A stretch of 64,000 nt of DNA. Origin: Hyphomicrobiales bacterium (lineage in GTDB: Bacteria > Pseudomonadota > Alphaproteobacteria > Rhizobiales > Rhizobiaceae). A program made the position numbers and the translations under genes. Below, piece by piece: positions 26,965 through 35,674 of this stretch. The first letter of the stretch is position 1. Every line of letters begins with the position of its first letter. Where the stretch lies: NCBI GenBank assembly GCA_900467745.1, contig UBQW01000016.1, positions 62,001-126,000 of the forward strand, in the 5' to 3' direction. The notes beneath the pieces are model-generated. The model had not been told where the DNA came from, did no database searches, and saw nothing but the letters and a program-made list of their open reading frames with translations.

Positions 26965-28302
26965 ATGACACGCCAACTGCACCTGAACCTCTTTCTGATG
27001 TCGCGTGGTCACCACGAAGGCGCATGGCGCCATCCCGGTTCCAACCACAAGGCCCTCACCGATCTTGAGCTTTATGTCGAGGCTGCTCAAATTGCGGAGG
27101 AAGCCAAGTTCGATGCGGTATTTCTCGCCGATACCCTCGCGGCCGGCAACAGCAGCGGTCTCGCATCGTCGGGATCACTGGAGCCGATTGTGCTCCTTTC
27201 CCTACTGGCCGCACATACGAAGAAAATCGGGCTGATCGGAACGGCATCGACGACCTACAGCCTTCCCTATACGCTTGCACGTCAATTCGCCACGCTTGAC
27301 CACCTGTCCAAGGGACGCGCGGGTTGGAACATCGTCACGTCATGGGCGCCAGAAGCCGGTGCCAACTACGGCCTTGCGCAAAACGTCGACCACGGCGATC
27401 GCTATCGGCTCGCCGAAGAGTTCGTCGAGGCTGTCGACGCGCTCTGGAAGAGCTTCCCGGCCGATGCCGTCGTCGATGACCGTGAAGCCGGCCGTTACCT
27501 CGACACGAACCGGATGCGGCCCGCCAACTACGAGGGTAGCCACTATAAAACGAAAGGGCCCCTCAATGTCCCGGGCAGTCCTCAAGGACGGCCCGTCTAT
27601 ATACAGGCGGGGCAGTCAGATACCGGACGGTCTTTCGCCGCACGTTGGGCAGAAGCAATTTTCACCGCTCACATGGCAATAGATAGCGCCAAGACGTTCT
27701 ATTCGGATGTGAAGAACCGGGCCGTCGCCTATGGTCGCAGACCCGAAGACATCGTGGTCTTGCCCGGTATCAGCGCCGCGATCGGTTCGACCAAGAAGGA
27801 AGCCGAACAGGTTTGGGAGGAACTCGATGCCCTGACGAGCACGGAAGTTGGCTTGACAAGACTATCAGCTCGTTTTGGCGGTCATGATTTCAGTAACATT
27901 CCGCTTGATCGCCCACTTGCCGCGGGTGACTTCCCCGATCCTAACGCTGTCGAAGCATCCAGAAGCCGGGTCATTGGCTACGTAGAAATGACGCTTCGCG
28001 AAAAACTCACCCTTCGGCAATTGTTGCGCAAACTGGCCGGTGCGCGTGGCCACCTTGCGGTTGCAGGCACGCCGGACGAAATCGCAGACCTCATCCAGGA
28101 ATGGTTCCAGTCCGGCGCGGCAGACGGCTTCAACGTGATGCCGCCGATCATCAACAGCCAGCTCAAATTGTTTGCTGACGAGGTCGTTCCCCTCCTGCAA
28201 AAGCGCGGACTGTTCAGGCTGGACTATCAGGGCTCGACACTGCGATCACATTTCGGTTTGGGCGCGGTCGGCGTTGACGCAACACTAGCTCGTTCAGCCT
28301 AG
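26965..28302 (+). CDS. LLM-class flavin-dependent monooxygenase, last gene of ssu-type operon
   Basis: A 445-aa NtaA/SnaA/DszA-family enzyme. Motifs: 'GAWRHPGSNHKALTDLELYVEAA', 'KFDAVFLADTLA', 'GTASTTYSLPYTLARQFATLDHLSKGRAGWNIVTSW', 'PVYIQAGQSDTGRSFAA' and 'DGFNVMPP'. It would use reduced flavin to liberate sulfur from whatever the preceding transporter brings in. It is longer than SsuD (about 380 aa) and belongs to a different LLM subgroup, so the substrate need not be an alkanesulfonate. It contains six Met and no Cys. An inverted repeat spans its stop codon. Confidence 0.9.
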   Translation: MTRQLHLNLFLMSRGHHEGAWRHPGSNHKALTDLELYVEAAQIAEEAKFDAVFLADTLAAGNSSGLASSGSLEPIVLLSLLAAHTKKIGLIGTASTTYSLPYTLARQFATLDHLSKGRAGWNIVTSWAPEAGANYGLAQNVDHGDRYRLAEEFVEAVDALWKSFPADAVVDDREAGRYLDTNRMRPANYEGSHYKTKGPLNVPGSPQGRPVYIQAGQSDTGRSFAARWAEAIFTAHMAIDSAKTFYSDVKNRAVAYGRRPEDIVVLPGISAAIGSTKKEAEQVWEELDALTSTEVGLTRLSARFGGHDFSNIPLDRPLAAGDFPDPNAVEASRSRVIGYVEMTLREKLTLRQLLRKLAGARGHLAVAGTPDEIADLIQEWFQSGAADGFNVMPPIINSQLKLFADEVVPLLQKRGLFRLDYQGSTLRSHFGLGAVGVDATLARSA

Positions 28303-28316
28303 GCTAACCTAGCCTA
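28296..28316. repeat. Overlapping palindromes at the end of the LLM gene
   Basis: AGCCTAGGCT (28296-28305) is a perfect ten-base palindrome that contains the stop codon. TAGGCTA-ACC-TAGCCTA (28300-28316) is an overlapping perfect inverted repeat with a three-base spacer. It could act as a weak terminator or a protein-binding site. No T tract follows. Confidence 0.5.
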
Positions 28317-28462
28317 ACCTCGCTGGTGTTCTTCAAACTAGCGCGATGGGGTATGGTCGCGCTCCCGCTTTTGGGACGTAGGGCCAGTGATGGCATCAAC
28401 GCTCATCTTTCGACGGCACGGCTGGACGAGGACTGGAGCGGCGGGTCATCAAATCAAGGCTT

Positions 28463-28858
28463 TTAAAAATTCGGCCTTTGATTGCCGTGCGCTCGTTCGA
28501 CCTTCGTTCCAGGTGCTGAAACATCTGCCTGACGCAGAACGACAAGCGCCTCGGCGTAGATCTCACGGCGTCTCGTCTCCCTGATCGAGATCAGTCGCTT
28601 TCGCTCTTGCTGCGAGATTTCCCCGATGGCGCTCTGCGGCTTCATATCTTCCGCTTCGACAATGTCGACAAGCAAGTTTCGCATCACGCCGTTGAGTTCG
28701 CGCAGATCACGGACCTCCGCCATCAAGGGTGAAGCCTGAAGCCTTCTGGCGATTGCTTCGTCGATCGACTTTTCGGTCAGCCTGGTTTTCAAGGCATAGT
28801 AACGAATATAGACGATCGCGCAAATCGAGGCGCAGACAGACACGATAACGGCAAGCAT
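28463..28858 (-). CDS. Hypothetical membrane-anchored protein, 131 aa
   Basis: Not recognised. One N-terminal transmembrane helix (about residues 1-22, 'MLAVIVSVCASICAIVYIRYY') is followed by a charged helical cytoplasmic part with coiled-coil character ('KSIDEAIARRLQASPLMAEVRDLRELNG', 'QQERKRLISIRETRRREIYAEA'). The ATG at 28858 has AGGAG nine bases upstream and is preferred to the GTG at 28876. No partner gene is evident. Confidence 0.6.
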   Translation of the reverse strand: MLAVIVSVCASICAIVYIRYYALKTRLTEKSIDEAIARRLQASPLMAEVRDLRELNGVMRNLLVDIVEAEDMKPQSAIGEISQQERKRLISIRETRRREIYAEALVVLRQADVSAPGTKVERAHGNQRPNF

Positions 28859-29149
28859 GAGAATGGCTCCTGACACTCAACGTAGATCGGCAATCGGCAA
28901 TAAATGTTCAAGACCAGAAAGGCCTCTTGAAGTAGGCGAGCCTCTACAGATGATCATTCCTCGCGCTCCGGCGCAATGACCGCATGAAAGGTTCGATCCA
29001 ACGCTGGATGAGGGTAATATTCATACGCTACCAGTTCAAACGCTCCTTGGGCTTGCTTCCAGATGGCAGTCGTGGCTAACACAGCCCCTGGTGCAGGTAT
29101 CGCAAGACCTGAGCGATCTCGACAACGAGCCAGATGTGGATCCGAGTGA

Positions 29150-29827
29150 ATGAGTAAGAAGACCGACCACTCCGCGGACCTCCTTGTGACGGAGAAGGAC
29201 GGTGTGGTGGCAAGGCTTGTCGTGCGAGGCGGGGTTCGTCGGCCGAACGAGTTGCAAGCCTTCCTCAATGCCTTAGCTTCCGTAATGTTGTCGTCTGACG
29301 CTTCTCCAACGGCCAGCTTCATTGCAGGCAAAGTGCTTCAGCGCACAGAACGAACAGGGAGCTTCAATCTGGAAGAGACGGCGCAACGCAAGCAGTCATT
29401 CGAAACAGCGGTGCGCCACGCTCAGAGATCCGTCCGACCAGGACCGAGCTTGGCAAATGCGCTCGCCAATCTCAGCCGGCATATTGTATGGAAGAGCGGC
29501 CGATCTGGTCCATTTGCCAGCGTAAACTTCTCGAAAGCACACGCACACAGCGTCCTGGTTGGACCTTCAGGGCTTGAGACGCGCCCGGACATCAGGATCT
29601 GTCTGATCCTCATGGAACCCTATACCCGGTTCCCCGATAATGTGCAGGCACGCTCAAAGGCATTCGTACTGCTGAGCCCATCGGAGATATGCATCAATGG
29701 GGAAGCATGGATGAAGGCTGATGCCGGATCGGTCTTTGCGGTTGAGGAAGCGCAGACCTTCGCAATACGATGCACCTCGCAGCCACTACTTGCCGTCTGG
29801 TGCCAGCTCGAGGAAGGCTTCAAGTAG
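29150..29827 (+). CDS. DMSP-lyase-like cupin protein lacking the metal ligands
   Basis: A 225-aa protein. Its C-terminal half (about 120-225) follows the pattern of the dimethylsulfoniopropionate-lyase cupin family: 'VLVGPSGLETRPDIRICLILMEPYTRFP', then 'KAFVLLSPSEICINGEAWMKADAGSVF', then 'QPLLAVWCQLEE'. In active members the segment after the conserved 'YP' carries HxH and E/Y ligands and a later His; here that segment reads DNVQARSKA and the later His is replaced, so the metal site looks lost. It may be a non-enzymatic relative or have another activity. Recognition is by eye, so the family call is tentative; that the gene is real seems likely. Confidence 0.55.
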   Translation: MSKKTDHSADLLVTEKDGVVARLVVRGGVRRPNELQAFLNALASVMLSSDASPTASFIAGKVLQRTERTGSFNLEETAQRKQSFETAVRHAQRSVRPGPSLANALANLSRHIVWKSGRSGPFASVNFSKAHAHSVLVGPSGLETRPDIRICLILMEPYTRFPDNVQARSKAFVLLSPSEICINGEAWMKADAGSVFAVEEAQTFAIRCTSQPLLAVWCQLEEGFK

Positions 29828-30013
29828 CTGCTTGGCGCCTTGAGAGACAGTACGCGATCGCCTGGAGTGTGCTCATCGGTGCTGTTAAACTAGAGTCCCG
29901 ACAATCCGAGACACTATCCGTCAAGGAGTTGCATGCGCTGGACCATCCATATCGGGCTCTGACCAAGCGCCGTTATAATGGTGTGACGGTCGCTCAAAAT
30001 CGGGCGGCATTTC

Positions 30014-30136
30014 TCAAAGAAAAGCCATGATGACCATCACGGCGGCTGCGACGATCGTTGCCCCAGCCAACGTGGATGCAAGCAGCAAAAACTCTATGGG
30101 CTCGTCTTCCCAAAAATACTCGTTCTTCTGATGCAT
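30014..30136 (-). CDS. Small membrane protein, 40 aa
   Basis: A short frame with a strong ribosome site (GGGAGGGAATCAGG) directly upstream of the ATG at 30136. The first 15 residues are polar (HQKNEYFWEDEPIEF); the remaining 25 form one continuous hydrophobic helix (LLLASTLAGATIVAAAV...), ending in a TGA at 30014. This is a plausible single-pass membrane microprotein. The function is unknown, and no neighbour suggests a partner. Confidence 0.55.
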   Translation of the reverse strand: MHQKNEYFWEDEPIEFLLLASTLAGATIVAAAVMVIMAFL

Positions 30137-30466
30137 CCTGATTCCCTCCCAGTTCAACTGCGTGAATCGAATCCCCTAAAAGAGAGTAACCTGTGATGGT
30201 ATTTCTGCAAGGGCTATCCAGCCGCGCTCGTTCAACTACAATGCTTTTGCGCCGTTATCTCTCGATAAGCCGTTCACCTGCCTCGTTGGCTTTACTGGCC
30301 ATCGCCTTCCATTGGATCGGTTCAGCACTTGCAATTACCTTGAATGCGATGTGCCTATTTGCTGGCCGGTCATGCAGATCAATGTTTCTTCGAGTACGAC
30401 TGAACTGATCGGTCAGCGACTTCATCAGTGGCGCGGATACTCGCCTTGTCCGCGTCCGGCCTTTGC
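30137..30466. other. Intergenic region, 330 bases
   Basis: Between the 40-aa membrane protein start and the Lrp stop. A 71-codon plus-strand frame at 30193-30408 exists, but its composition (Ser/Arg-rich with scattered hydrophobics) and the weak leader do not persuade me it is coding. Nothing else seen. Confidence 0.4.
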
Positions 30467-30952
30467 CTATCCGGAGTACCGCGAGCTGGAAAGCTGCATA
30501 TACTCGAGTGGCAGCTGCGTCGCATACTTGATCTTCTCGATCGCAAAGGACAAGGAGACAGTTCGGATATCCAATTTTGATACCAGCCGCTTGTGGAATG
30601 CATCGATCGCCGACATGTTCGGCACAAGCACCCTCAACAGATAGTCGACGTCCCCACTCATGCGATAGACCTCGACCACTTCTGAAAGCGACGTGACATG
30701 GCGTGAGAAATCGTCAAGAGATTCGACTGAATGAGTGCTGGTATTGATCGACACGAAAATCGTGATGCCGGCGTTGATCTTTTCAGGATCGAGGATCGCG
30801 ACCCGTTCCTTGATAACCCCGTCCTCCTCCATCTTCTGAATGCGTCTCCAGCACGGTGTTGTAGACAGGCCGACTTGCCGAGCGACATCAGTGACGGGCA
30901 AAGTTGCATCTTCCTGCAACAGCGCGAGGATTTTTCGATCGAGCCGATCCAT
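30467..30952 (-). CDS. Lrp/AsnC family transcriptional regulator
   Basis: A 161-aa regulator with an N-terminal AsnC-type HTH ('LPVTDVARQVGLSTTPCWRRIQKMEEDGVI') and a C-terminal RAM/ACT-like ligand domain ('SGDVDYLLRVLVPNMSAIDAFHKRLVSKL'). Lrp-family proteins usually respond to amino acids. The ATG has AAGGAG seven bases upstream. It lies 33 bases downstream of the desaturase on the same strand, so the two are probably one transcript. Confidence 0.93.
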   Translation of the reverse strand: MDRLDRKILALLQEDATLPVTDVARQVGLSTTPCWRRIQKMEEDGVIKERVAILDPEKINAGITIFVSINTSTHSVESLDDFSRHVTSLSEVVEVYRMSGDVDYLLRVLVPNMSAIDAFHKRLVSKLDIRTVSLSFAIEKIKYATQLPLEYMQLSSSRYSG

Positions 30953-30985
30953 TATATGCTCCTTGAAAACGTCCTGGGTACGACG

Positions 30986-32020
30986 TCAGTCCGTCGCCAC
31001 CAGGGTGGTCCTTCGACCCGCCGAATTGTCGCTCGAATTGCCGCCGGCCCGTTGAAAAGAAGTAGTTTCGGAGCTACCGGCATTGCGGTGGTTGGGATGA
31101 CGCGGATCATCGTGCGGTTTAAAAAGGAACCGTCGCGCCACATCGGCGTAGCCATCATAGACGAGCCCGCCATTGGCCGCGACAAATGCGCTACGGTTGT
31201 CGCGGTAGATCTTAGGGATCTGATACCACGGTATGCCCGGACGCAGATGGTGAAGAACGTGCAGATTATTGTAAAGGAACAGCAGCCCGAAAAGCGGGCT
31301 GTTTTCTACGATCGCCGTTCGCTCGCTATGGTGATCGGCATAACGGTGCTCGGCGTAGGAGCGAAGTCGCGTTAACGCGGCACCGACATAGACAAAGCCG
31401 ATCAGGTAAAGCCAAAGAGGCATTGCACAGACGACGAGAACCCAGGTGAGGACAAGGCAGACACCTAAACTGTGCACGCACCACAGTCGAAGTCTCCGCT
31501 TGTCGCCACGCACGATGAGTGTCGCCTCCTCGACCAGAAAGTTACCGATCATGACGATAGGGCCGATCGTCAACCTTCCGAGCAATGTCGTATTCAATTC
31601 CGCCAGGGATCGACCGAACCATCCTAGGGCATTCCAGGTGGCCTGGGTAAGGTAGGATGATTCTGGATCTTCGATCGGATCGGTCAGGTGCTCGTCGCGA
31701 TGGTGAACCAGGTGTCCCTCCCGGTAGATCGCATAGGGAAGCCACAGGGACAGAGGTGGCCAGCCAATTGCATCGTTCAAGCGCTGGCTACGTGTTGGGT
31801 GCCCATGGATGACTTCATGTTGCAAAGATCCATGCCAGGCGACGAGCCAGCCACCGGCGGCGATGACGGCGACGAGCGGAAGCGCCGCCCAGAAGTATGT
31901 CAGCAGCAAGAACCCGCCGTATATTCCCATTGCAAGGAGCGCCGTCGGCCATTCGACGCGAGCGATAGCCGAGCGCACTACCGTTGGCGGATAGCGGTCT
32001 GAAGGCGATTGATTAGACAT
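30986..32020 (-). CDS. Fatty acid desaturase family membrane protein
   Basis: A 344-aa membrane-bound di-iron enzyme family member. The histidine boxes are present: HEVIHGH, HLVHHRDEH and, near the C-terminus, HVLHH. Several membrane segments lie between them. Substrates in the family include acyl lipids, carotenoids and other lipophilic compounds. The ATG at 32020 is preferred; the frame extends to 32062. It is divergent from the peptide-type ABC operon and upstream of the Lrp gene. The C-terminal 30 residues are hydrophilic and rich in Ser, Asn and Arg. Confidence 0.88.
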   Translation of the reverse strand: MSNQSPSDRYPPTVVRSAIARVEWPTALLAMGIYGGFLLLTYFWAALPLVAVIAAGGWLVAWHGSLQHEVIHGHPTRSQRLNDAIGWPPLSLWLPYAIYREGHLVHHRDEHLTDPIEDPESSYLTQATWNALGWFGRSLAELNTTLLGRLTIGPIVMIGNFLVEEATLIVRGDKRRLRLWCVHSLGVCLVLTWVLVVCAMPLWLYLIGFVYVGAALTRLRSYAEHRYADHHSERTAIVENSPLFGLLFLYNNLHVLHHLRPGIPWYQIPKIYRDNRSAFVAANGGLVYDGYADVARRFLFKPHDDPRHPNHRNAGSSETTSFQRAGGNSSDNSAGRRTTLVATD

Positions 32021-32256
32021 GATGTGATTCCGCAAACAACGAGCGTCATTGTGAGCCGGCACTATAAGAAGACGGGCATCGTGACGCGCCGCATCGCTTT
32101 GCCTTGAAAGCAGGGAAAAGAAAACGCGGTTGCGAAATAGCGGCTCCGCGTGGAATATTTACTCTATATATTTAGTGAATTACTGGCTTTAATCCCGACA
32201 TTCAATCAAGCGCTCGGGTCGGTTTGCGGTTCCGAGTTCGGTACGTGGGGGATTAC
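32021..32256. promoter_or_regulatory. Divergent promoter region, desaturase / peptide-type ABC operon 1
   Basis: A 236-base spacer with a strongly AT-rich core (TATTTACTCTATATATTTAG). GTGGAATATTT at 32150-32160 is identical over 11 bases to a stretch upstream of metQ (19975-19985). Both lie ahead of binding proteins that have almost no sulfur amino acids. The regulatory role is inferred. Confidence 0.45.
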
Positions 32257-33819
32257 ATGTCATTTAAAAGCACACGTCGTCAGGTCCTTTTCGGCGGCGC
32301 ATCAATCGCGGCCATTGTCGCCTTAGGTGGCGCCAGCCCCGCCTTTTCCGGCTCTGACCGGAACAAGATTGTCGTGCGTGTCGAGAAAGATCTATCGAAC
32401 CTCGATCCCGCCAATCGCTCCGGCCCTGTCGACCTTAATGTGATCTGGTCGGTTCAGCAGGGTCTGATATCCTTCAAGCCTGGATCGACGGAATGGCAAC
32501 TCGATGCCGCGCAGGAACTGACGCAGGTCAGCGACACCGAAATCCACTTCAAGCTTCGAGATGGATTGATCTTCACAGATGGCTACGGCGCCTTGACCGC
32601 TGACGATGTAAAGTTCTCCTTTGAACGGTTCATCAAGCCGGATGCCGACGGTAAGCCGGTGACCTATGCCAAAGATTGGGCGGCGCTCGAGCGGGTCGAC
32701 GTCATCAGCCCCTTGGAGGGGAAAATCATCCTGAAAGAGCCGGCACCGGCGCTTTACACGATCGCGCTTGCAGATGGATCCGGCCGTATCGTGTCTAGAA
32801 AAGCCTTCGAGGCACTGGGCAAGCAGGTCTCCACGAAGCTGGTCGGCAGCGGTCCTTACATCCTCAAGGAATGGGTTCCGCGCGAGCAGTTCGTGCTGGA
32901 GATCAATCCTACCTACAAGGGGCCGATCAAGCCGCATTTCCATCAAATCGTCGGCAGACCGATCGGCGAGCAAAAAACCGCCGAGATCGCCTTCAAGGCT
33001 GGGGAGATCGATTTTACTGCAATCGATCCGGAAAACGGCAAGGCTTTGGGCGATCAACCTGACGCCACCGTGACCGAGATACCCGCAATCGACTATGTTT
33101 GGTTTGGTCCAAACATTGAAAAAGCGCCCTTCGGTGACCTGCGTGTGCGTCAGGCAATCCGATATGCAGTTGATGTCGACGCGATCTTGCAGGGTGCCTA
33201 TTCCGGGATCTACCCGCGAGCCAACGCCTTGCTGGCGCCAAGCCTGCTTGGATACTGGAAAGATGCACCAGTCTATGCGCGCGATCTCGAAAAGGCCAAG
33301 GCTCTGCTCGCCGAGGCTGGTCAAGGTGACGGCTTCAAGACCAAGCTTACCATTGAGGCTGGCGCCAGAAACGAAGCGATTGCTCAGATCATCCAGGCCA
33401 ACCTGGCAGATGTTGGCATCGAAGTCGAAATCGAGTCGCTGGAATCGGCTGCTTACTGGGCGCTTGGCAATAACGATGCCAGCAAGGACCTAGAGCTGTC
33501 CTTGATCAAGTACAATGGAAAGTTCGATCCGGGCTTTCAGACCCAGTGGTTCACGTCGGACCAGGTGGGCCAATGGAACTGGCAACGTTGGAAGAATGCA
33601 GATTTCGATGCCCTCCATGAAAAAGGTGGTGTCACGGTCGACCCAGCTGAGCGTGAAAGGATCTATATCGACGCGCAAAAACTGCTCGACGAATCCGCAG
33701 CGTTCATCTGGATCACGCACAATCTTAATGCCTTTGCCTCTCGCAAATGGCTGAAGCCCGGCGTTCTGCCTAATGGCAACAACTGGCTCTACACGGCATT
33801 CTCCGACGTGACGGCCTGA
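32257..33819 (+). CDS. Peptide/nickel-type ABC substrate-binding protein (family 5), sulfur-free
   Basis: A 520-aa extracellular solute-binding protein of family 5 (DppA/OppA/NikA type). The N-terminus (STRRQVLFGGA) looks like a Tat signal. Typical family segments are 'IHFKLRDGLIFTDGYGALTADDVKFSFERF' and 'DLRVRQAIRYAVDVDAILQGAYSG'. By eye there is no Cys and no Met other than the initiator in 520 residues, which is remarkable for a protein this size. The ATG at 32257 is preferred over an upstream in-frame ATG at 32224 because the Tat-like signal begins there. It heads a complete five-gene transport operon. Confidence 0.93.
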   Translation: MSFKSTRRQVLFGGASIAAIVALGGASPAFSGSDRNKIVVRVEKDLSNLDPANRSGPVDLNVIWSVQQGLISFKPGSTEWQLDAAQELTQVSDTEIHFKLRDGLIFTDGYGALTADDVKFSFERFIKPDADGKPVTYAKDWAALERVDVISPLEGKIILKEPAPALYTIALADGSGRIVSRKAFEALGKQVSTKLVGSGPYILKEWVPREQFVLEINPTYKGPIKPHFHQIVGRPIGEQKTAEIAFKAGEIDFTAIDPENGKALGDQPDATVTEIPAIDYVWFGPNIEKAPFGDLRVRQAIRYAVDVDAILQGAYSGIYPRANALLAPSLLGYWKDAPVYARDLEKAKALLAEAGQGDGFKTKLTIEAGARNEAIAQIIQANLADVGIEVEIESLESAAYWALGNNDASKDLELSLIKYNGKFDPGFQTQWFTSDQVGQWNWQRWKNADFDALHEKGGVTVDPAERERIYIDAQKLLDESAAFIWITHNLNAFASRKWLKPGVLPNGNNWLYTAFSDVTA

Positions 33820-33846
33820 TCTCGTGGGCATCCTGTCAATGACGAA

Positions 33847-34836
33847 GTGGGAAGCGCTGTCTTGAAATTTGCTTCGCTTTCGATCCATTTCGGTCTCAAG
33901 CTGGCCACATCCCTTCTGGCTGTGGCCGGCTCCGTTGTCATTCTCCTTTCTTTGACGCGCCTGATACCGGGTGATCCGGCAACGGTGATCCTCGGGTCGC
34001 GAGCGACACCTGAAGCGGTCGCGCTGCTCAATAGCCGGATGGGGCTTGACAAACCTCTCTTCGACCAGGTCATGGGGTTCCTGGCGCGGTTGCTTTGCGG
34101 CGACCTGGGTCAAGATATCTTCAACGGCCGCCCTGTATCCTCACTTGTCGGAGCAGCACTTCCCAACACGGTAGCGCTGGCTATCTGCGCCATTGCCGTT
34201 GCTATCATCCTCGGCGTGCCGCTGGCGCTGGTTTCGGCACGTTTTGCCGGTGGCCGGGTCGATCGTCTCATCGCCTTTTTCAGCATCGGCTTCATCTCGA
34301 CGCCCAGCTTTGTCGTTTCGATCTTCATGCTCATGCTGTTTGCCGTGACGCTGCGCTGGTTTCCAGTTCTTGGCGCGGGAGACGATGGAAACCTCGCAGA
34401 CCAGCTTTGGCATCTGGTTCTGCCGACCTTAGCCCTTGCGGCTGGTTGGGTCGGCTACATTGCGCGCCTGCTGCGGTCGTCATTGCTCGAGGTGCTGACT
34501 GAGAACCATATCCGCACGTTGCGTGCCTATGGTATCAGTGAGGCAAAGATCTTGATGAAGTATGCCCTGAAGCCAGCTGCCTTGCCGACGATAGCAGTGC
34601 TTGGCATGGGGTTTGGTGAGCTTTTGGGCGGAGCTGTCTTCGCGGAAGTCATCTTCAATCGGCCGGGACTGGGATCGCTGGTCTATGATGCAATTCGCAC
34701 CCGCAACTATCCGGTTGTTCAGGGAGGCGTTTTCGTCATCGTTTCTCTTTACGTGCTCACCAACCTGATCAGTGATTTCAGCCAGAGCCTGATTGACCCT
34801 CGCGAGCGCACGCGCCTTGTTTCTGGGCGGGCTTAG
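33847..34836 (+). CDS. Peptide/nickel-type ABC permease (DppB type), system 1
   Basis: A 329-aa permease with an N-terminal membrane helix, the DppB-type periplasmic loop ('LIPGDPATVILGSRATPEAVALLNSRMGLDKPL') and five further helices. The coupling loop is RTLRAYGISEAKILMKYAL. The start is a GTG 27 bases after the binding-protein stop; no ATG fits better. It pairs with 34841-35674. Confidence 0.92.
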   Translation: MGSAVLKFASLSIHFGLKLATSLLAVAGSVVILLSLTRLIPGDPATVILGSRATPEAVALLNSRMGLDKPLFDQVMGFLARLLCGDLGQDIFNGRPVSSLVGAALPNTVALAICAIAVAIILGVPLALVSARFAGGRVDRLIAFFSIGFISTPSFVVSIFMLMLFAVTLRWFPVLGAGDDGNLADQLWHLVLPTLALAAGWVGYIARLLRSSLLEVLTENHIRTLRAYGISEAKILMKYALKPAALPTIAVLGMGFGELLGGAVFAEVIFNRPGLGSLVYDAIRTRNYPVVQGGVFVIVSLYVLTNLISDFSQSLIDPRERTRLVSGRA

Positions 34837-34840
34837 CGAC

Positions 34841-35674
34841 ATGGCAATAATCATCAACCTCTCCCGTCGACCGGGTGGAACGTTTGCCCTTCTTGCCGTG
34901 TCTCTGCTGTGTCTCGTCGCGATCGCCGGACCCTTGATCTCGCCCTATGGCCCCAACACGATCGCCCCGGCAACCCGCCTGATGAGGCCCTCGCTAGAGC
35001 ATCTGTTTGGCACGGACCAGCTAGGTCGCGATATAATGAGCCGCCTGATATTCGGAACTCGCGTGGCGCTTGGCGTCTCGCTCTCGGTCATTGCCATATC
35101 GTTGACCGCGGGTGTCGCACTTGGCGTCCTGTCGGCGTTAGCTCCGCGAGCCGTGGATCTTGTCATCGTGGGAATATTCGACCTCGTTACCTCTTTTCCA
35201 AGTATCATTCTCGCGCTTTCGCTCGTGGCGGTCCTGGGACCGGGGCTCGGCAATGTCGTCCTTCTCGTCAGCATCGTCTTCATTCCGCATTTCGGTCGCG
35301 TAGCCAGGGCCCAGACTATCGCGATCAAGAACAGCGCCTTCATAGAAGCGGAAAAAGTGCTTGGCGCACAGACATGGCGGATCGTGCTCCATCACGTCGT
35401 TCCGAATATCATCGGGCCGATCTTTGTACTGGCATGCATGGACATTCCTGTTGTGATCACGATCGAGGCGGGTCTGAGCTTCCTCGGCCTCGGCGTGCGG
35501 CCGCCACTGGCCAGTTGGGGCAATCTTTTGAATGACGGCTACACCTATCTCGACCAGTCTCCGTGGCTTGCGACTTTTTCCGGCCTGTCATTGATCTTTG
35601 CCACCCTGGGCTTTGCACTGCTTGGCGAGGCCATGCGAGACACGCTCGACCCCAAACTGCGGAGGGCCCATTGA
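34841..35674 (+). CDS. Peptide/nickel-type ABC permease (DppC type), system 1
   Basis: A 277-aa permease with the DppC-type 'HLFGTDQLGRDIMSRLIFGTRVALGVSL' motif and coupling loop EAEKVLGAQTWRIVLHHVVP. The ATG at 34841 follows the DppB stop by four bases. Its stop TGA overlaps the TTG start of the next ATPase, indicating coupled translation. Confidence 0.93.
   Translation: MAIIINLSRRPGGTFALLAVSLLCLVAIAGPLISPYGPNTIAPATRLMRPSLEHLFGTDQLGRDIMSRLIFGTRVALGVSLSVIAISLTAGVALGVLSALAPRAVDLVIVGIFDLVTSFPSIILALSLVAVLGPGLGNVVLLVSIVFIPHFGRVARAQTIAIKNSAFIEAEKVLGAQTWRIVLHHVVPNIIGPIFVLACMDIPVVITIEAGLSFLGLGVRPPLASWGNLLNDGYTYLDQSPWLATFSGLSLIFATLGFALLGEAMRDTLDPKLRRAH

Noticed and set aside
28954..29149. Minus-strand frame ending in 'FELVAYEYYPHPALDRTFHAVIAPE', protein-like
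   Set aside because: The frame runs antisense into the cupin gene with no acceptable start or ribosome site in the free part. Possible remnant, but not a supported gene.
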